Shown: positions 35,499-47,249, numbered from the stretch's first letter. The stretch is DNA of 64,000 bases from Reticulitermes lucifugus (GCA_026260175.1 JAKCWW010000367.1:43956-107955), one strand, 5' to 3'. Notes: generated by a model from the letters alone, not told the origin. Numbers and translations: made by a program.

Positions 35499-35737
35499 CT
35501 CCGATAAACAGATATTGTATGTTTCAGGATATCAAAACATCACAGATTATTCAACTTTTATTCAACTTTTAACATTTTAACCAGTGTAAGACTTGAAACA
35601 ACCAACAACTACATTTTTCACCTTTTATTTATTTTAACCAGTGTATAAACACGATTGTAAAGAATTCATGTTATCCAGTTTTTACTATGTAAACAATTGT
35701 ACCAATTGATGTAAAAGTGTGTAATTTGAGATGATGA

Positions 35738-35782
35738 GTCCCTGAGGATGAACCGGAATTAAGGGTTCGAAACATGTAGGAC
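35738..35782 (+). ncRNA. Hammerhead-like motif
   Basis: Helix I GTCC (35738-35741) pairs with GGAC (35779-35782). Between them lie CTGAGGA (35742-35748), an extra T, stem II GAACC/GGTTC with a 9-base loop (35750-35768), GAAA (35769-35772), C-AT-G and the cleavage-type triplet GTA (35776-35778). All helices pair perfectly. Helix III would be a single C-G with a 2-base loop, or the palindrome ACATGT pairing between two molecules. The identity is inferred; the T between core and stem II is not part of the standard core. Confidence 0.5.
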
Positions 35783-35949
35783 AGTGTTACACAATTAATG
35801 TGACTAAACTGTACATTTGTCGGACTATAAATATAGAGATAAAATGTACGGAATGAATAATATTAAACTATTTTTATATCGCCGGTATACAAAAATAACA
35901 CAAACAAAAACGAACAGGGAATATGCACGCGGACTTTTGGTCGGAATTT

Positions 35950-36150
35950 ACGACGAGAATAAACTACATTGGAAGACCTAAATATAGATGGTATGTTACT
36001 AACATGGATCTTAATAAAAATAGGTATGTAATTGTGGACTGAATGTGATGTGATGCAGGTTAGTGACCAGTGGCGGACTGTTGCTAGCACGGCAATAAAG
36101 CTTCGGGTTCCGTACCATAAAAGCGAGGAAAATTTTTGCGACCTGAGCGA
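35950..36150 (+). mobile_element. LINE 3' end, short degraded copy
   Basis: Broken frames give GRPKYRW, then SDQWRTVASTAIKLRVP, the equivalent of the WxxxxxxAMNLRVP end of the element at 4195-4580. Confidence 0.65.
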
Positions 36151-37029
36151 CTCCTATTTTCTAAACGACCGTGTTGCTTACAGACATAAGATTAACTGTT
36201 TAACTTTTGCTTATGTATTTGCAATGATAGGTCTTTTTATAAATATCAGTACTGTCTAGAATTCAGAAGTACTTCGAAGGTATTCAACGACCAGCCCCCC
36301 TGTCAAACCGTACCCTTTAGCGACCCGTTTATAATGGAATCGGAAACACTCGTTAAAAAAAATGGGTAATTTTCTAAATCAGCGTGTAAAATAAAGAGAG
36401 GGAGGAAATTGCAACAAATCTTCGTTTCAGTAGAATGTTCCCAGCGTGCATCGTTTCCATTAAGCGAGCCTGTTACCATGGAAATGAATATAGACTTGCC
36501 TTATAACTTTTCATATTACTTTTTATCTCACTTTAGCAATGGGCTGTGAAGTATGATCGCATCGGGAAGGGGATAACTCAAAGACTGGCTTCGTGTAGAA
36601 ATGAAAACGGACGCACCTGTATTTGTGCTGTGCATCTAGTAGCAGTTCACGATGTGTGTTCAGACACTTAATTGTGCTTCTGCGGATATTACCGAGGTCG
36701 GGGATTACGCTTCTCTTTATGTACATATTCAAACTGAAGTCGAATTTCTTGAAACAAGCTTATGTTGCCAGTTTTGCCTCACGCGCTGAAGTTAATAGGC
36801 CAATATCTGTCGGATTACTGATACCATACAAAATGTATTCAGGCTCGCTTCAGTAATTTTGTCACTGCTAGAATAAGAATTTTTGTGGACTGGCCGTTTA
36901 TTCTTTCAGTTTATCTTGACACTGTTATTATTACACGACATTTATACTTACTTTTAGTTCGTGCATGTGCGATCTTTCATTACCACATTCAAGTCAAAAA
37001 CTGAGCAAGTAATCTAAGAGCGTTAAGAA
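36151..37029. other. Non-coding, no gene seen
   Basis: No recognised motif. Confidence 0.4.
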
Positions 37030-37262
37030 TTGTGGTTTTTATTCGGGGGGTGTTGGGTTTGAACCTCTTCTTCGACTCCGAGTATTCTGAATTAGGCTTT
37101 TCGTAGTTCTTCCAATTCCCTCAAGACAAATTCTAAGATAGTGCCTTAAGGGAAGTCACCATCGCCTCCTTCAACATGATTTACCAACCCCTTATTCACC
37201 AGTCACGAAACATTCGAGGCATATTGTAAGCTACTGATAATATCATTAAATAGATCATATAC
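37030..37262 (+). mobile_element. tRNA-derived SINE family A, degraded
   Basis: B-box-like GTTGGGTTTGAACCTC near 37048-37063, and a 3' end TATCATTAAATAGATC at about 37240-37256. Confidence 0.5.
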
Positions 37263-37952
37263 GCGTTGCCACAATCGTCTGTATAAACTATTCAGCTGTA
37301 ATCTGGATAAACACACACGTTACAAGCCCCGGAGCTTCTTGTAGCTCTTCTAACAAGGGATCCGAGTAACCGCAATCCAAGCTGAAGCATTGCCGCCATA
37401 GTAATCGAAATTCCCTGCTGTGCCATAAACAACTATTTTCCGGCCCAGGCTTTCTCTCTGCAGGTATGCGTTATAATTTAATTAATTCCATTTGTTGAGA
37501 TGAGTGCGTATACAGTTTCATGTCGGTATATTCACGTAGGTGTATGTAGCGACGTAACACTATGCTGTACAGCGACTCCACTCAGTGATGAACTTCTCAC
37601 TGTGCTCTCTGTGCTAATATCAACGACCTACGAGACAAACCAAGAATGCAAATGGTGCCCCATAATGTAGTAAACAAAATTTGGCAACTTACTTGAGAAA
37701 GGGTTTTGTGAAATGCAAATTATTGAGTCTCCCATACCGAACTTCCACAAAATCTGTAAAAAGCTTTATGGAGTAGACGTAACAGTGTATTTATGATCAT
37801 ACGCTTAAGGAAACTCATATTGAATATTAAGAATATCTGTGCAAGTGTGTAGGCCGTAATAGTAGGTCACAAATATCTGACAGACATGAGCTCATTTATA
37901 AGACTTTTTTGTTTTGTTTTGTAAAGAAGGCGCAAACAGACTTAGGACCTAG
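37263..37952. other. Non-coding, no gene seen
   Basis: No recognised motif. Confidence 0.4.
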
Positions 37953-37955
37953 ACA

Positions 37956-37990
<35 letters not shown>
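37953..37990. repeat. Microsatellite (AC)n
   Basis: About 19 AC units, with one interruption near the start. Confidence 0.95.
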
Positions 37991-37993
<3 letters not shown>

Positions 37994-38085
37994 GATAATA
38001 TGATGATACAAGAATTACTATCAAGCACACAAATTTTTCATGTTCATTTTCGTATCGCGGTTGTTTTTTGAACAGTGCGGACATA

Positions 38086-38330
38086 ACCAATAAGGTGGTT
38101 CGAGCGATAACGCTCCTGGCTTTTATTCGGGAAATTTATGGTTCGAATATTGAGCAGCACACCGATCATCCTGACGGGTTTTTCTGTGTTTACCTCAGCC
38201 TTCCCCAAGAAGGTACTCTTAGTCCATGAGTGCTTCCTTCTGCGTCCTTTACAAGTTACCGCACTTTAGTCATCACAAAATTCGACGCTACATAAAATTA
38301 ATTTACTCACAGTATCATGACAAAGTACGT
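38086..38330 (+). mobile_element. tRNA-derived SINE family A
   Basis: GGTGGTTCGAGCGATAACGC (A-box region) and TTTATGGTTCGAATATTGAG (B-box region), then GTTTACCTCAGCC and a 3' part with TTCGACGCTACATAAAATTA. Confidence 0.65.
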
Positions 38331-38334
38331 TTAT

Positions 38335-38540
38335 TCATCCCTCTTCTTCTCTCTTTTCCCGGCTCTTATTTTCCTTTCTTCGTCTCTTTCATTCTAAAAT
38401 TTTCCTATTCTTTCTCAATTTCATTCCTTGTACTTCCCATCTTTCCCTTTCTTCCGTGTATCCTTTTCTTCAGCTCCAATCTCTTCCACATCATCTCTCT
38501 TCTGTATCCATTTCGCCTGACTCTTCTCCTTCCTGCCACA
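38335..38540. repeat. Pyrimidine-rich low-complexity tract
   Basis: Dense CTT/TCC sequence. The 117-residue open frame across it (38226-38579) is Phe/Leu/Ser-rich because of composition and is not a gene candidate. Confidence 0.8.
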
Positions 38541-38579
38541 TGCTATTGCGCTTGCAGTGTGAAACTGTTATATCAATAA

Positions 38580-39239
38580 ACTTAAACAATTAAGCTAAAG
38601 GAATTAAGGAATGAATTAATGAAATAGGATATAAATTTTTCATTTGAATGGTCCACGGTTTTTTGCCACAAATTCTTCTAGATTCAACATTCGTAATCGT
38701 ACTTAACATTTCTGAATATGTTTCGTAGATAACAAGTAATACTTCAGCGTAAGTACACCTACTTCAGAATTTACTTAAATAAAATAGTTCGTAAAGCTAA
38801 TAAAATCTTATTTGCTGTAGTGAAAAGCAGCATTGAATCCGTAGAAAAGTTACACTTACTGTCATGAAACCGACGTGTCTTGGCTTCGTAACGAGAATGT
38901 GTATTCAGAGTTGAAGCGCCCGTCACTGTAGCGTAACGACAGCTAAGTAGGTTGGGCATACACTGACAAGTCTGATCACGTTATTGAAGGCAATATCCTG
39001 TGTACTGCAGAGAAGTCCACAATACATAAGGCTCAAAAGTTTCTTCAGTATTAACGTGAGAGGGTCTGTAATCGTGTGTGCGTCTGTGTTAACTTCGAAG
39101 CTAGTTCAAAAGTTCGCAGTGCCATGTAAAAGCAATATAGACACAGCACACCCACGCAGAATGTATTTTGATCTTTTGAGAGATGTGCAGGGACAACGAA
39201 ATAAAAAAAAGGGAATTATGTGAGATCTGAAGTTTTTAT
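38580..39239. other. Non-coding, no gene seen
   Basis: AT-rich. A fragment near 39070-39130 (CTTCGAAGCTAGTTCAAAAGTTCG) may be an old dispersed repeat. Confidence 0.35.
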
Positions 39240-39425
39240 GACTGACAGTATGAAGTTTGCAGTCTTCTGGGATGTGATGCCTGTAGTTAAGTAGATCATA
39301 CCATTGTTTCTTTTTCTGCCCTTACGATGGAGGCAGAAGTTTCCTCCGAAGTGTTGCTTCCCATCTACCAACCTACTCGAAGTAGCATCCTAGAAGACCG
39401 TATCCTTAAAAATGGAGTAAATTTG
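39240..39425. repeat. Foldback repeat (CTTCTGGGATGT...GATGGAGG type)
   Basis: The left outer part CAGTCTTCTGGGATGTGATG and the right part ATCCTAGAAGACCG are inverted. The inner part reads TTACGATGGAGGC...CCTCCGAAG, then CCATCTACCAACCTAC. Same family as 54240-54420, 57305-57485 and 47390-47600. Confidence 0.7.
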
Positions 39426-40625
39426 AAATTGCTGTGTCAGATTTACTGGGGGTTTTAAAACTACAGTCTACTGGACATTGAAGTCCTGAAAAGAAAGGCT
39501 CGCGAATTGCGGAACACTATTTATGTAAAAGTTAATAATAAACAGATGCTGATCGCCGGGAATTGCACTGTTGGGTAAAGAAGCTCTGATTCATCTGTTT
39601 ACTTTTTATTTAACGGCACTTAGTGGATCAGAATATAAGTAACGTCGAACGCTAAGGTGACTAGTGAACCGTGACATGAATAAGTGGAAGGAAGGAGTCG
39701 CAGCCTGATACAAGATACTGTCATCATTTTACGCCAAAGAACAGCTTTGTGTGTTTACAATACATACTACTGATTATATATTTTGGCGCTGTTAGGCCAT
39801 TATCATCAGATCATCAGTGCAGTACACAACTGCAGACAGGAAGTTCGTCTATATACACACGTACCACAGCATTTATGGATACTTCATTAATGCCAGCAAC
39901 AAACTGTAAGGAGAAAGAAGCGAAACCTCATTCAATACACGTATATAATGTAACTGAAATAAAGTTATTGATTGGTGTTTATTTTACGTCACTTTTTTTC
40001 TTGCTAACTCTCTGTATACGCTAACATGACTTCGTTTTGGTCGCTATTAAAATTTAGTACTATAAAAGCCCCTTCCTCATACTTAAAATAAAAGCACTAA
40101 TGTGTTTATAAAACACGCAACATTGAGCGCTTTTATGCAGCCTTATGTTTTTCATGTCATTCGCTTTGTTGTGTTACCGAGTGGTTTGCAGGCCTGTGAA
40201 AGATTCTTTATATTTTACGTGTATTTATTTATTTATTTATTCGTACTTGGCCACAAAGTACTGGAACAATAAGTTAATTGCCGATTTGACAATTTGACTG
40301 TAAGTGGCATGTACTGAGAGATTACCTGTTGCAAATTTCGTGGTCAATATAGTACTTGCCGTATAGAGGTACGTAGCATTGTGACCACTGTGGTTTGTTG
40401 TTTTATAAGATTATGTACATTTTGCGATGTTGGGAGGTTTCTTAACTGCAAGAAAAGAGGAGAAAAGAGGAGAATAGGATGACAGGTGATTTTACCTTAA
40501 TTTGGATGTGGAAGTGAACGATTGTGAACTTTCATGATCAGGTAAATCTGCCCCTTTGTCGGCCATGAAGACATATAGAGGGAGTGGAGGGTTATCTCGA
40601 CTAATTATTAACTTTGGGCACTGTA
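39426..40625. other. Non-coding, no gene seen
   Basis: AT-rich, with a (TATT)n-like run near 40204-40225. The frame at 39749-40024 has no recognised motif. Confidence 0.4.
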
Positions 40626-40832
40626 TGGCGGTGAATGGTTAGTTTCACGTCCTTTCCGATTTACCCTCTGGGCATGAGCGCCCGACACCCATTGAATAGG
40701 AGGTTGGGTGCAACTCAGAGCAGGTCAGGAGCTCTTTGAAGAGGATTGAGTTTCCCTCCCTAACGGGAATCAAACCAGGATTCCTCGAACACGTGGTCTA
40801 GTCACGATACCCACTGTGTTTTCCCGGCTCTT
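40626..40832 (-). mobile_element. tRNA-derived SINE, family 4
   Basis: On + it reads GGTGAATGGTTAGTTTC, ACACCCATTGAATAGGAGG, then a reverse-oriented tRNA-like end (GGGAATCAAACCAGGATTCC near 40760-40780). Related copies are at 45490, 56650 and 62772. Confidence 0.75.
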
Positions 40833-41012
40833 TGCTGCATGTGATAGCCTACAAAATTAACTACACAAACGAGGCATATGTACATGTACACACGTGCCTT
40901 GTTCTTGAGTGATAATATGTTCTTAAAATCTGAAAGGCTTTCACTGCAAAAGGGCGACGTTGTAATGGAACACGATCCAAGAACCGAGTTACGCTTCAGT
41001 GTTTGTGGTGAT

Positions 41013-41041
41013 AGAAGAAGAAGAAGTAGTAGTAGTAGTAA
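41013..41041. repeat. Compound microsatellite (AGA)n(AGT)n
   Basis: About four AGA units followed by five AGT units. Confidence 0.9.
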
Positions 41042-41675
41042 TTGTTAAGAGTACTTCACTTTCGAGGGTTATATTGGAATGCGTTTCTTTGTGTAGCTGA
41101 ATAAACCGTAGCAGTCGCTACGAAAAATACCTACCCTTGAATGTATGTGTATGGACGACAGATCAGTGGTCGAGATAAGCGCATTCTGTAGGAAACAAGA
41201 AATTTTCAGCCACATACCAATTTCAGAGGACTGTAAGTCACAGTAAAGACGTTGGCGCACAAATATGTATTTGCATGTTTTACTTGATTATGGTCAAACA
41301 ACATATGCCGAAATTTATGAAAGGCCATATTGAATCACCAGATATGGAGAACAGCTACTTTCAGAGAGGCATGTAGTAGGCTGATCTGTGTGCTGTTTAA
41401 AAGTGAACTGTCTGTATTTTCATTGGTTAAGGGGTGCATAAACAGGATAGGCAATATACGTATGACGTAACATTGGGGCACTTTGGCGTAACCATTGTTG
41501 CACTGGAAACGCAACAGAGCATTCTGTATGTTGTTGGGCTACATGTCAGTGAACTATATAAAAATACTGAGTGATGTACAGCAATGCTCTTATGGCAAAT
41601 TTATATCGCTGGCAACAAAAAAACGTACGTAGGTTTTCATGTAAAGTGCCCGATGCTGCAGTGAAACAAAAGAAT

Positions 41676-41991
41676 AAATGCACAGTGGTGATAACATCAA
41701 CACACGCTTGCTTTGATGGTGATTTACTACACACATACTATCCGTTACACACCAGAATCAATCACAAATATTTTTATCTGTATCTTAAGCTTAATATGTA
41801 TTTTAAACCACGTATTACTTTAAAATTTTAATTGGTTCAAAAACTTCTGTAATATTTCGATGTACCTGTCCTTTGTATTGCACTTCCCTGAGGATGGCCA
41901 CATGAGTGAACGAAACATGTAGCAGGTGTACGGTGTGTGTAATATACTTTCATACACTTGTATGCATTTCTTTGTTTTCGATATTATACCT
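41676..41991 (+). mobile_element. 316-bp element with hammerhead-like motif and 8-bp target duplication
   Basis: The borders are defined by comparison with the empty site at 5451-5463 and by the exact duplication AAAAGAAT at 41668-41675 and 41992-41999. The insert starts AAATGCACAGTGGTG and ends TTTTCGATATTATACCT, without terminal inverted repeats and without a poly-A tail. It has no coding capacity. A hammerhead-like motif lies near its 3' end at 41879-41930. A retroposed RNA is the likely origin; 8-bp duplications are also made by hAT transposons, but the lack of inverted ends argues against that. Confidence 0.85.
41879..41930 (+). ncRNA. Hammerhead-like motif inside the 316-bp element
   Basis: CTGAGGA (41888-41894), an extra T, stem II region 41896-41911 (outer G-C and inner CAC/GTG pairs with two mismatches), GAAA (41912-41915), C-AT-G, and GTA (41919-41921). 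Helix I pairs 41879-41887 with 41922-41930 at eight of nine positions, including two G-T wobbles. Stem II is the weakest part. Confidence 0.5.
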
Positions 41992-42648
41992 AAAAGAATG
42001 TTCGTTTACTCATGGCCGTCCTGACACCCACAGTTTGATTAAACAGATTGTAATGATAGATAATTCGTTGCGCATTTTCTCAGTTTTTTTTAAGTGTTGC
42101 CGAACAAAACATTTTGCGAGATCGGACGAAATTAATCAATATTTAAGCAGTAATTATTGAGCATTATGAGTGTGTGTCTGTATCCTTCCCTGAGTTATCC
42201 GGCATGCAAATCGCACCTTTTCTGCACCCTCATTATATTGTCATGTGTGCCCTGTCTGGCTCTACCATATGTTTCTAGATTATCTCATAAATTGCACGAT
42301 TTTTGGAAATAAGTTATTGAACATAAAATTAGTGTTTTTACTTTCTCTACAAATTTTGTCGGAAATATTTCTTATTCTGAGAAGAATTCAGCGAGGTATT
42401 ATCATAAATGTACATAGATCTTCATATTAAGTACCCGTTATTCTTGTCAGATTTTAACGAAGCTTTCGAAGAATCCTCAAATATCAAATCTTATGAAAAG
42501 CCGTTTAGTGGGTGTCGAGCTGTTACACGCGAACAGAAGGACAGACACCACAAAGCAATTTTTGCAATTTACTGACCGCGCCTAAAAATTGAATTGTAGA
42601 TTTCTACGTGTTGAATTTATGTGTACGTGTTTGTTTAATTTTGCATTT

Positions 42649-43470
42649 CATCATCATCATCATCATCCGTCACGAGTTAGGCCTTAATAGACCTGTTTCG
42701 GCCTCGTCTAATAATCTCTTCGAAGGTCTTCCAAGTCGTCTTAGTTCGTTTGGTCTACAATTCAGTATTATTTTTGGCATCCTGTTGTTCATTATTGTTA
42801 CATGTTGTAGTCAATTTGATTTTCATATTCTTAGTTTCTCGTCAACTGGTTCTACTTTAAACTGTTCCAAAATTTCTTCATTCCTTTTTTGGTCAAAAAG
42901 TGTGTATCCCGCTGTTCTTCTGAAGAATTTCATGTCGATTGATGTCAGTCGTTTTTTATCCTTTTGTCTGAGGGTCCAAATTTTGCTTCCGTGCAGAAGA
43001 ATGGGGAGACTCAATGTATTATATACTTCTCTTGTTCAAGATCTTTGGGTCAGAGTTTGTTTAAAAGTGTTATTTAAAATTCCCAGTATTTGAACAAATT
43101 TTCCTAGTTTTTGTTTAATGTCATTTTTATTTTCATAGAAAATTTCACAACCAAGATATTTAAAATTCCTTATTGTAAACGTTTGTTATCCACAATGATT
43201 TTACATCCTACTCTGTCTTTTCCTAAAAATGCTATAGTGTCAGATTTTCCTGGTGATATTTCCATTCCATAATCGTGTGCTATGTTTTGCAATGTAAATA
43301 CCCTGTATATAAATTATCCTCTGCATTCGCTATTATGACTTGATCGCCTGGAAAAAGGAGCGTGTTTATTTTTGTAGCGGTTAATAAAGTAATACGTTTT
43401 GTGTAAATCTGGTTCCATATTACTGTCAATTCTACATTTTCAGACATTAAACCTTTCTACCATGTTCAAA
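42649..43470 (-). pseudogene. LINE reverse transcriptase, C-terminal part, inactive
   Basis: Minus-strand translation, with frameshifts, gives in order WNQIYTK, LLFPGDQVIIANAEDN, GMEISPGKSDTIAFLG, FKYLGCEI, LPILLHGSKIWTLRQKDKKR, and at the end ETGLLRPNS. This is the C-terminal half of a non-LTR reverse transcriptase family common in insects, which copies its RNA into a nicked target. The catalytic F/Y-A-D-D box (codons 43343-43354) reads FPGD, so a catalytic Asp is lost. Frameshifts lie near 43190 and 43080. The element ends in an (ATG)n tail (42649-42667). The N-terminal and endonuclease parts are absent. Upstream sequence to about 43800 may belong to it but cannot be aligned. Confidence 0.88.
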
Positions 43471-45489
43471 GAGCAGCCATTTTTATGTATGCACAAAACA
43501 ACATTCATGGTGTATAAGTGTGGCTTCTATGTTATAAATGTTGTGTATACCATGATTTTGTTTGATTCTTAGTTTGTATCCTTCATGTTTTTGAAGTATC
43601 TGTATCTTGAGTTTTAGATCTCACATTCCTCCCAATTTTATTTTTGTTTTAAAAGCCACCCGCAAGTTCAGATTTCCAAAGAGTCTCGTCATCGTCCAAT
43701 TTTCATTATCAGTGTGTGTCAGAATAGTCAATTTTGATTTTTTCTTCTTTGTTAGCACTTTTATGTGTCTTTTGTTTAATGTTCTTGAGTTCATTCCAGA
43801 TGACAAAATCCGGTGGTAACCCTGTTTCAGAGTAGCAGTTTATTGTTTTTCTTGTTCTTTTACTCCTGTGCCTGACAGTAGGTAATTACGCATTCTGCTT
43901 AATAGAAGTTTTATTGCGTCGCTTTTGTGATCTCAAGGTTGACGTGAATTATAGCTAATCATGATGTCGGTTGCTAATGGTTCTCTAATCATACTACACT
44001 GGAAGATAGTTCGCTACTTTTCTTACTAATTGTTCAGTTCAAAAAATTTATGGTGTTATTACTTCCTAGCTGTTGAGTGGTTTTTAATAAAGAAGTATGT
44101 AATTAAATTTGTTTAGAACGTTGTCCGTGTTTGGGATTTCTGAAGTATGTGTAAGTACTATGTCATCACTGTATCTGCAGCAGCTGGTGCTTGTTTATTA
44201 TAAATGAAATATATTTGTACTATGCATATTACAAGCATGCATCTTTCAGTAATACTAAAGCGGAATTGTCCTACCTAATCCGTTTTTGTGGTGGAAAAAT
44301 GTGTTTTTACGATTTAAGTAATTCTGATTCAATATTAGCTATATGTGTTAATACTGCCCATTTCTCTCTTGGGTGTTTCGTTGATTTTGAATTTTAAGTT
44401 GCCAATTGTTTGTAGTGCTTCACCTTTAAGGGTATTGTTGTACGTGTTAGTGACATAGAAGGAGAAGAGTTTTGCTTATTCATTTATGACTGTACTGCGT
44501 AATTCTTTTGCGATAGTTGTTGAATTCTTAATATTGGAATTATGGTGCAGATATACTGACTTACAATGTTTATTGAATATTTTAATGTTTATGTACATGT
44601 TTATTGTAATTTACATTTAGTCTGATTGGATTATAGTTTTTATGAATTTTAATTAGTTTTTTAGTGGGGCTTTTGTATTGGTCCTTACAGGTTTTCAAGT
44701 TTCTGATTATTTATGTCTATGTATTATTTATTAGTGTTTATTTTAAGGTATGATGCCGGCTTTTTCGTAGAAAGACTATGGGCAGCCACTGAAAGCGTCA
44801 CAATAATCGGTACCCAAGCCTAGATTTTAACATGGCAAATTCTGAATTGGAAACAACAGTACAACCCACTTGCCGCGACATTCATTGAGGTAACGAGGAA
44901 GAAGATGAAAGGAAAAGTAAAAACTACACGTAGAAAGGCAACATATAAATATATAAAGGAAGGATGACAGGACAGACGGGTAGGGTGGGGCGGACGTAGA
45001 GAGAAAATAAATATATGAAGTTGGTGCTTGCGGATTTTTATGCGTCAGAGAAAAGAGTTTCATTGGAGGGTGGGATGTGGGAGTGTTAAATTACTGAAGA
45101 AGCTTCGGAAAATTTCTTTCCAGTTCTCTGTTTGGAAACTCAAATTTAATATAATGTTGTGTAATGATGCATGTAAGTATGATATGCAACTCAAATTATT
45201 AATGTTCAGTAGCCCTGAATTTCACTTTTAGTTTTATTTATGGATTTAATTCGTTCCCCTTGTCTTTAATTTAGACATCACCATTAACCCACTGATCTTT
45301 GCAAGTAGTTTCAATATATTTCTCGGAAGTAGGTATTGAAATGTTAATATCACACCGGTATACGAGCTTACAGCTTCAAATTTATCCCTCTGAAACAAAA
45401 TTATGTATGAAGTAGTATATATGTACGCATTGTAGGCATATAGCGGAGAGGCTGTATAGCCCCAGTCATTCGTATTCCCCAAACAGCAT
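43471..45489. other. Non-coding, unresolved
   Basis: T-rich on the + strand. The first 300 bases may be further LINE remnant. No gene is recognised. Confidence 0.35.
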
Positions 45490-45700
45490 AGAGTTGAGTG
45501 GTTAGATTCGTGCCCCGGCCGTTTAACCCTAGGGGAAAAGCTTCCAATACGTATTGAATAGGAGGCTGCGAGGGCCGCAGAGACGGTCTGGAAATTTACA
45601 GTAGAGAAAATCTATTGCCTCTGCCGTGAATGGGACCACGATTTCTCGGTCTTCCAAGCATAACCTGATCACTATATCGGCCCTGTATGCCGATTCCACA
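45490..45700 (-). mobile_element. tRNA-derived SINE, family 4
   Basis: On + GAGTGGTTAGATTCG, GTATTGAATAGGAGGCTG and GACGGTCTGGAAA, then a reversed tRNA-like end near 45625-45695. Confidence 0.75.
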
Positions 45701-46569
45701 ATGGTATGTGCCTCATGTTTTAACAGGAAAGAAACGATCTAGACTGTTGAAACCAAACTGTGTATTTATGCGTTTCGTATTATATTCGGAACAAACAGCG
45801 AATATTTCCATATACAGTACTAAGAGTTTGGTGTTTTCTATGAGGAAGAAACTGCATTTTTAAATAATTTTTGTATTTAAGTCATGCTTCAAAGGGTTGG
45901 TGTTTGAAGACAAAGTTCGAATTTGAATGCAGAGCCTGATTATCGCTGGCCTCGTAATACAAACGTTGCGCTGTGAAATAACACATAATGGGAGATGTTG
46001 ATGGGAGGGCCTAGTCAACGTTGTTTGCCACAGGAAAATTTGGACGTGACGTGAATAAGAGTAAAGTGATGAAGGTAATTGTTGCCGCCGTAAACTAATG
46101 TCTTGTGATCTGTGAGCACTGAAAGCAGCCACATGGACTTTCGTAAGCACGCAGAGTGCTACGTCTGTCAGTTTGAGTTGTTGTGACATTAAGTAAGGCT
46201 GTAAACGTTCCTTAATAGATTTTTATCCTAAACTTGGCGCAATTCGAGAGAGCATTAGGTCTGTGCAGAAAAAATCGAGAAGTTGTTTAGTTCGCAGAAA
46301 TATGGTACACTGAAATCAGCGGGTTGTCATGTATTGAACATGAAAGAATATTTTCCAGATGTTGAAATTTGCAGGAGGCAGAAGATGAATTCTCACCGAA
46401 AGTGTCTGTTACATCTGCCGGTAACGCAACTATAAACTATATACCGTATAAGCCCGAATATAAGGCGAGTGTTTTACGGACTGGCCACACAGGAACGTAA
46501 TGGTCTCATACGTGAGGTCTTACGGCACGTCAGTGACACGTTACTTCCTAGTGATTAATAAGGCATGCT
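45701..46569. other. Non-coding, no gene seen
   Basis: No recognised motif. The minus frame 45860-46189 lacks coding features. Confidence 0.4.
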
Positions 46570-46580
46570 ATAATGCTGTT

Positions 46581-46845
46581 GCCGATCCCAGTGGCCGTGC
46601 GGTCTAAGGCGTGGGTCTACGGCCTCTCGCTTACTAGGATCGTGGGTTCGAATCCCACCTAGGGCATGGATGTCTGTCTCTTGTGAGTGTTGTGTGTTGT
46701 TGTCAGGTAGAGGCCTCTGCGACGAGCTGGTCCCTCGTCCAGAGGAGTCCTACCGANTGTNGTGTGTCTCAAATGTGTGTGATCGTGAAGCCTCGAAAAA
46801 TGAGGCGGCCTAGGCCCCCAAGGGGCTGTCAAGCCATTGAAAAAA
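46581..46845 (+). mobile_element. tRNA-derived SINE, family 2, full length
   Basis: The head starts GCCGATCCCAGTGGCCGTGC with A-box region GTGCGGTCTAAGGCGTGG and B-box GTGGGTTCGAATCCCACC (46648-46665). The body has CAGAGGAGTCCTACCG and the 3' end AGGCGGCCTAGGCCCCCA plus an A-tail. The 11-bp duplication ATAATGCTGTT is exact at 46570-46580 and 46846-46856. Length is 265 bp. Single N bases at 46757 and 46761 lie in the GT-rich part. This is the best reference copy of the family in the window. Confidence 0.95.
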
Positions 46846-46856
46846 ATAATGCTGTT

Positions 46857-47249
46857 ATTCTCATTCATTACTCCAGTGAAAACTTTATTATTTCTTGCAA
46901 TTTAAACTTCATTAATGTCTCGCGACTTTTGTAAACTTTGAGGTTTTGCCTCCAAATACTCAAATGGGAAAGACGGAGTCGCCTTATATTCCGAGCCCGC
47001 CATATGTTCGAACTTACACGGTGTTTGTCTCGACACTTTTAAATCTTAATTACTCCACGGAATAGAAAAACTTTTGAAGACCAGATAGTAACTGGGCTGA
47101 TAAAAATTACTTGTATGTAAGGCCTAACCCGAATCTTTATTGCTGTGTTCACAAGAACGTGTGACTGAACCGTAAGCCAAATCAGCCCAGTCCTCATTAT
47201 ATCACGTGAGCAGTGCAGCCGGCCTGCGAAGTCGCACTGAGTCTTGTTG
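46857..47249. other. Non-coding, no gene seen
   Basis: No recognised element. Confidence 0.4.

Larger units (their letters stand above)
41440..42595 (-). repeat. GGCGCG dispersed repeat, long copy with nested insertion
   Basis: Read on the minus strand it starts with GGCGCGGTCAG at about 42591, passes through the AATAACGGGTACTTAA block shared with 31.6 and 58.5 kb, and ends with the family tail (TATTGCCTATCCTG) near 41440. The inner part is longer than in the other copies and equals the 5300-5760 repeat. A 316-bp element (41676-41991) is inserted in it. Confidence 0.85.

Noticed and set aside
38226-38579. 117-codon plus-strand frame rich in Phe, Leu and Ser, looking like a membrane protein
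   Set aside because: It is explained by a pyrimidine-rich low-complexity tract and a SINE 3' end.
42608-43093. 161-codon plus-strand open frame
   Set aside because: It lies antisense to a clearly recognisable LINE reverse transcriptase fragment and begins in its (ATG)n tail.
46643-46668. tRNA-like sequence with a good B-box, possible tRNA gene
   Set aside because: The same head occurs in four copies with a shared SINE body, A-tail and target duplications. It is a SINE head, not a functional tRNA.
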